Assembly (NCBI GenBank): GCA_030751555.1 | Contig: JASMFX010000103.1 | Coordinates: 1-12,386 of the forward strand | Source of the DNA: Candidatus Woesearchaeota archaeon | Lineage (GTDB): Archaea; Nanoarchaeota; Nanoarchaeia; Woesearchaeales; CALCXY01 | Direction: 5' to 3' | DNA length: 12,386 nucleotides | In this document: piece after piece, positions 9,805 to 12,386 of the stretch | How the letters are laid out: every line of letters begins with the position of its first letter | Position numbering within the stretch: position 1 is the first letter of the stretch | Made by a program: the position numbers and the translations under genes | The notes under the pieces: generated by a model | The model's input: the letters and a program-made list of their open reading frames with translations, nothing else | Told to the model about the DNA's origin: nothing | The model's database searches: none

Positions 9805-12386
9805 ATGGGGGAGCCTAAGAATTATCTAAAAGGTATTTTTCTAACAGTAGTTATTATTTTCTTTCTCTCAATAGGAAAGCTATCCCAACTCTATACGGAT
9901 TTTCTTTGGTTTGATGCTTTAGGGTTTTCATTAATATTCACAAAATCACTCTGGGCTAAAATTACATTATTCTTAATAACTGGAATTTTCTTCTACATCT
10001 TTGTCAGGATTAATCTAGCAGTAGCCTCAAAGTTTCAATCCTCTAAATTTGCAAAAACCAATACAGTTATCGCAGTCATCTCTTTATTTGTTGGTTTGTT
10101 CTCTTCAAGCGCATGGCTGACAGTCTTGCAATACCTCAACCAAACCACATTTAATCTAGTAGATCCTATTCTTGGCAAAGATGCTGCTTTCTATGTTTTT
10201 TCATTGCCTTTTTTCCTTTTTGTCTGGACATTTATCTTTGCAACCCTCCTCCTTACAACAGTCGTAGTTGCTATCTTTTACTTCCAGGAATTCATACGCT
10301 CTCTTTTTTCAGCAGATATTGAGAAGCAAACAGCGTCCTATGATGCAGATGTCAAAACTGTCTACAAATCATTTGACTTTAAGCAGCAATTTTCAAAAAT
10401 AAAGAATCCAGCCAAGATCCATCTTTGCGTATTAATAGCTCTCATGTTTCTCATGTTGGCTGTGAAGCATTACCTGGAGTTATTCAGCGTTATGTTCTCA
10501 GAGCAGGGCATTGTTGTTGGAGCGGGCTACACCGATGTTGTTATTTTCCTTCCAGCTGTTAAATTCTTAATGATATTTGCAGCTATCGTAGCTGTAGTAT
10601 TCTTTGGATGGGCCTTTTCTAAAGGACTTAAGAAGAGACATATGCTGGCTTTTATGGTTATTCTCTATCTCTTGTTTACATTTATTGGTCAATCAGTGAT
10701 CCCTGGCATTGTACAATCATTAGTTGTGAGTCCAAATGAAATCAATCTGGAAAAAGAGTACATTGAAAATAACATAAGATTCACAAACCTTGCCTATGGC
10801 CTTGATGAAGTAGAGGAGCAGGATTTTGCAGTAGCACAGAACATGACTAGAGAAACCCTGGAAAATGCAAAAGAAACCATTGACAATGTGAGAATTTTGG
10901 ATTATAGGCCTTTGATAAAAACATACAAGCAAACTCAAGAGATCCGTCTATATTATGATCTCTCTGGAATTGACGTTGACAGATACACAATTAATGGAAA
11001 ATACACTCAGGTTATGCTAGCTCCTCGAGAGTTAAATCAGGATCAGATAGCATCTAATGCGCAAACATGGGTGAATCTCCATATGGTCTACAGCCACGGT
11101 TTTGGTGTAGTGATGAGTCCAGTAAACTCTGTAACAACTCAGGGCCTCCCTAATTACTTAATTAAGGACATTCCTCCAGTATACACTATAGAAGACAAAT
11201 CCATTGAGGTGGAAGAGCCAAGAATCTATTATGGGGAGGTTGACAATAATTATGTTTTAGTAAATACAGATACAGAGGAGTTTGACTTTCCAAAAGGGAG
11301 CACTAACGAATATACTCAATATAGCGGCAAGGGGGGTGTAACACTATCATCCTTCTTTAGAAAGCTTGCCATGGCCATAAGATTCGCAGACGTAAAAATC
11401 CTACTATCCTCAGATATCACCCCAGAAAGCAAAATCCTATTCAAAAGAAACATCCAAGAGAGGATACAAACATTAACTCCTTTCTTTTTGCTCGATTCAG
11501 ATCCTTATCTTGTAATAGATGAAGGAAAGCTCTTTTGGATCCAGGATGCCTACACAGCTACTGGAAACTTTCCCTACTCGCAAAAGTATGAAAACATAAA
11601 TTATTTGAGAAACGCTGTTAAAATTGTTGTGGATGCTTATGAGGGCAGCATAACCTATTATGTTATTGATACAGAGGATCCAATCGTGAAAACTTACAAA
11701 AGAATCTTCCCTGATCAATTTAAACCCTTTGATGATATGCCCCTAAAAGACCATATTCGCTATCCTGAGGACTTATTCTCAGTCCAGTCAGCAATTTATT
11801 CCAACTATCATATGAACAATCCAACTGTTTTTTATAATAAAGAGGATGCCTGGCAGATCCCAAGCGAGGTTTATGGAACAGGCCAAAAAGTGGAGGTTGA
11901 GCCATATTACATTATTATGAAGCTACCCGGAGAAGAAAAAGAGGAATTTGTCTTAATGACTACATTTACTCCAATTAAAAAGGATAACATGATCTCATGG
12001 CTTGCTGCAAGGTCAGATGGAGAGAATTATGGAAAACTGCTCTTGTATAAATTTCCTAAAGATAAATTAATCTATGGCCCTTTACAGATAGAAGCGAGAA
12101 TTGATCAAGATTCTGAGATCAGCCAGCAATTAACCCTCTGGAGCCAGCAGGGTTCAAGAGTTACAAGGGGAAATTTATTGGTTATCCCAATTGAGAATAA
12201 TCTACTCTATATTGAGCCTTTGTATTTGCAGGCTGAGACAGGCCAATTACCAGAATTAAAAAGAGTAATTGTTTCTGATGGTGAGAGGGTTGTTATGGAA
12301 GAATCCTTAGGAGATAGCTTAGCAGAGTTATTTGGAACTGCAAGACCTGTTAAAATACAATCAACTCTTTTATCTATAAAAGATCC
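9805..12386 (+). CDS. UPF0182 family large membrane protein, 3' end missing
   Basis: At least 860 residues are present and the frame runs off the window with no stop. Seven hydrophobic segments lie at about residues 8-27, 51-70, 87-108, 132-160, 207-230, 247-271 and 280-303, followed by a large hydrophilic domain that would face outside or the cytoplasm. Family hallmarks are clear: VDPILGKDAAFYVF, YSHGFGVVMSPVNSV, PRIYYGE, YSGKGGV, LLSSDITPES, VKIVVDAYEGSITYYV, NNPTVFYNKEDAWQIP, EPYYIIMKLPG, WLAARSDGENYGKLLLYKFP, and SQQLTLWSQQGSRVTRGN followed by LLVIP. The biochemical function of UPF0182 is not established. The hallmarks lie in one uninterrupted frame, so the visible part is intact. Full-length relatives run to about 900-1000 residues, so little is missing. 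A leaderless start at ATG 9805 fits its TATA-like box. Confidence 0.93.
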   Translation, partial: MGEPKNYLKGIFLTVVIIFFLSIGKLSQLYTDFLWFDALGFSLIFTKSLWAKITLFLITGIFFYIFVRINLAVASKFQSSKFAKTNTVIAVISLFVGLFSSSAWLTVLQYLNQTTFNLVDPILGKDAAFYVFSLPFFLFVWTFIFATLLLTTVVVAIFYFQEFIRSLFSADIEKQTASYDADVKTVYKSFDFKQQFSKIKNPAKIHLCVLIALMFLMLAVKHYLELFSVMFSEQGIVVGAGYTDVVIFLPAVKFLMIFAAIVAVVFFGWAFSKGLKKRHMLAFMVILYLLFTFIGQSVIPGIVQSLVVSPNEINLEKEYIENNIRFTNLAYGLDEVEEQDFAVAQNMTRETLENAKETIDNVRILDYRPLIKTYKQTQEIRLYYDLSGIDVDRYTINGKYTQVMLAPRELNQDQIASNAQTWVNLHMVYSHGFGVVMSPVNSVTTQGLPNYLIKDIPPVYTIEDKSIEVEEPRIYYGEVDNNYVLVNTDTEEFDFPKGSTNEYTQYSGKGGVTLSSFFRKLAMAIRFADVKILLSSDITPESKILFKRNIQERIQTLTPFFLLDSDPYLVIDEGKLFWIQDAYTATGNFPYSQKYENINYLRNAVKIVVDAYEGSITYYVIDTEDPIVKTYKRIFPDQFKPFDDMPLKDHIRYPEDLFSVQSAIYSNYHMNNPTVFYNKEDAWQIPSEVYGTGQKVEVEPYYIIMKLPGEEKEEFVLMTTFTPIKKDNMISWLAARSDGENYGKLLLYKFPKDKLIYGPLQIEARIDQDSEISQQLTLWSQQGSRVTRGNLLVIPIENNLLYIEPLYLQAETGQLPELKRVIVSDGERVVMEESLGDSLAELFGTARPVKIQSTLLSIKD

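Noticed and set aside
10720..11905. Minus-strand frames inside the UPF0182 gene
   Set aside because: The plus-strand frame is continuous from 9805 to the window end and carries the family hallmarks in order. The minus-strand frames are shadows.

Overview
The window comes from an AT-rich archaeon. Most apparent first genes of transcription units have a TATA-like box centred about 25-28 bases before the start codon and almost no leader, which is the archaeal leaderless arrangement. Genes inside operons instead carry a Shine-Dalgarno sequence. The gene content (a SpoVT/AbrB-PhoU fusion regulator, an Lrp/AsnC regulator, a DUF2683-like antitoxin with a RelE toxin, a Yip1-like membrane protein and a UPF0182 protein) is also archaeal in flavour. 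It is compatible with a DPANN-type or uncultivated lineage, but the sequence alone does not prove that placement.

Layout. Positions 1-2992 hold mostly unrecognised proteins in divergent and convergent pairs: a gene running off the left edge, a four-cysteine protein (136-951), a small glycine/alanine-rich protein (963-1283), a possibly truncated protein (1384-1713), a four-cysteine small protein (1621-2052) and a 285-residue protein (2135-2992). Positions 2984-3753 hold a two-gene operon of small unknown proteins on the minus strand. Positions 3909-4505 encode a Yip1-like membrane protein followed by a hairpin and a T-run.

The centrepiece is 4597-8370. A SpoVT/AbrB-PhoU regulator (minus strand, split into two frames at an A10 tract) is divergent from an operon-like series on the plus strand. 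That series is a radical SAM/SPASM enzyme (5658-6764), a 117-residue peptide with a very strong Shine-Dalgarno (6766-7119), an Lrp/AsnC regulator (7156-7608), a 56-residue acidic peptide (7614-7784) and a 194-residue unknown protein (7786-8370). The 117-residue peptide has a basic first half. Its last 60 residues are lysine-free and studded with aromatic/His-X-(Asp/Glu/Asn) triplets: HTD, HND, HSE, YHN, YDD, HSE, YSE and HTD. That triplet geometry is what cyclophane-forming radical SAM/SPASM enzymes act on. I therefore infer an undescribed archaeal ribosomally made, post-translationally modified peptide system, probably with multiple three-residue crosslinks involving His and Tyr.

Positions 8406-8922 carry a RelE-type toxin and its antitoxin on the minus strand, with a perfect 17-bp palindrome just upstream of the antitoxin start codon. 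After about 180 bases with only promoter signals comes an unrecognised 220-residue protein (9106-9768). A large UPF0182 membrane protein then runs off the right edge (9805 onward). It was checked codon by codon at many points and is open throughout. No RNA genes, insertion sequences or CRISPR arrays were seen.
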